This document shows, one piece after another, positions 63,629 through 64,000 of a DNA stretch of 64,000 bases. Location: positions 310,001 through 374,000 of the forward strand of contig NW_027478786.1 of NCBI RefSeq assembly GCF_051014685.1, written 5' to 3'. The notes under the pieces were generated by a model. It ran no database searches. It was given only the letters and a program-made list of their open reading frames with translations, and was not told the origin of the DNA. This DNA comes from Ptiloglossa arizonensis. Its lineage: Eukaryota; Arthropoda; Insecta; Hymenoptera; Colletidae. The translations under genes were made by a program, and so were the position numbers. Numbering within the stretch: the stretch's first letter is position 1; the number at the start of each line of letters is the position of its first letter.

Positions 63629-64000
63629 CACGAACTCGAGAAATTCCTGTTGCATCTGAAAGTAGAATCTCGCCAGATTACAATGGTGTGTGTACTTTTC
63701 CCCTAGGCCATTCCAGTTACTGGTTTCGAGTATCAGACTTGCGAAAATTTTGATGGTTTCTCAACCATTCCTTAACTTCAAACTCCCATATCTCGCGAAC
63801 GGATTGACGATCTCGAGAAATTCCTGTTGCATCTGAAAGCAGAGACTCGCCCGATTACAACGGTATGTGTATTTTTGCCCTAGGCCATAGTAGTTATTGT
63901 TTTCGAGTATCAGACTTGCGAAAATTTTGATGGCTTCTCAAACATTCCTTAACTTCAAACTCCCATATCTCGCGAACGGATTGACGAACTCGAGAAATTC
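63629..64000. repeat. Satellite continues to the window edge
   Basis: About two more monomers, resembling 56,540-56,870 (gattcacg, gaatctcgccag, gttactgg, cgatctcg, gcagagactcg, attgttttcgag). The last monomer start is at 63,895 and the final copy is cut at 106 bp by the window end. Confidence 0.9.

Larger units (their letters stand above)
1..64000. repeat. 177-bp satellite DNA array (361 full monomers, one orientation)
   Basis: Every part of the window aligns to the same 177-bp unit, head to tail. Starts of the 'tattggtttc' block fall at 1, 178, 355 and so on to 63,895, which is 361 periods with a net length change of only 3 bp. The consensus is about 42% G+C. No monomer is inverted and no unrelated sequence interrupts the array, so there is no intergenic space to describe separately. 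The unit length is close to a nucleosome repeat, which is typical of centromeric or pericentromeric satellites. The chromosomal role and the species are inference. The array extends beyond both ends of the window. Confidence 0.98.

Noticed and set aside
1..64000. CRISPR array
   Set aside because: Regular spacing is due to whole 177-bp units; there are no short direct repeats separated by unique spacers.
1..64000. Prokaryotic or viral protein-repeat gene (large adhesin-like ORF)
   Set aside because: All six frames are interrupted about every one or two monomers by conserved stops, so there is no long repeat protein.
1..64000. Transposable element insertion or inverted segment
   Set aside because: The register is continuous, all monomers share one orientation, and no terminal repeats, target-site duplications or unrelated sequence are seen.
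1..64000. Identity with a named satellite such as alpha satellite, Arabidopsis 178-bp or rice CentO
   Set aside because: The unit length is similar to some of these, but I do not recognise the sequence as any of them; a database search would be needed to assign a family.

Overview
The whole 64-kb window is one uninterrupted tandem satellite DNA array, and I find no non-satellite sequence in it. The repeat unit is 177 bp, about 42% G+C, and every copy lies in the same orientation. With the monomer start set at the 'tattggtttc' block (positions 1, 178, 355 ...), the last such start is at 63,895. That gives 361 complete monomers with a net drift of only -3 bp, plus a 106-bp partial copy. The array runs off both ends. 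I see no protein-coding gene, tRNA, rRNA, transposable element, CRISPR array or other foreign insert. A long single-family array with a near-nucleosomal period is the hallmark of eukaryotic centromeric or pericentromeric heterochromatin. I cannot name the species or the family from the sequence; plants and invertebrates are both possible.

The array is not a simple monomeric ladder, and no single higher-order period runs through it. It is a mosaic of local multi-monomer duplications. From left to right: a 5-mer (885 bp) domain at about 1-3,894 with an internal 3-mer expansion; a mixed domain at 3.9-11.0 kb with 5-mer, 12-mer and 29-mer spaced copies; a tandem 13-mer (2,301 bp, two copies) at 11.04-15.64 kb; a tandem 6-mer (1,061 bp, two copies) at 16.45-18.57 kb and a 7-mer spaced repeat at 19.6-21.4 kb; a 5-mer pair at 23.0-24.7 kb nested in a roughly 2.2-kb block that recurs 3,896 bp downstream; a 2-mer pair at 32.5-33.2 kb; 18-mer, 28-mer and 6-mer spaced copies across 37-47 kb; nested 10-, 12-, 17- and 27-mer spaced copies across 46.8-54.6 kb; and a sequence-perfect tandem 11-mer (1,947 bp, two copies) at 59.68-63.57 kb.

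Within the monomer, positions of about 60-115 are strongly conserved and contain TCGCGA and CTCGAG palindromes. The last 40 bp or so are variable and define monomer classes. Classes A and B occur throughout, a hybrid class C appears from about 23.69 kb, and a class D appears from about 56.08 kb. The monomer also carries a perfect ATGGTT-TCTC-AACCAT dyad and, on the minus strand, a 17-bp element matching 8 of the 9 essential bases of the mammalian CENP-B box. One monomer (11,394-11,410) matches all 9. The short open reading frames exist because 177 is exactly 59 codons, so a stop lost in one monomer lets a frame run into the next; I do not regard them as genes.

Duplication limits were found by eye from diagnostic variants and are generally good to about 20-40 bp. 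No alignment, database search or identity calculation was run.
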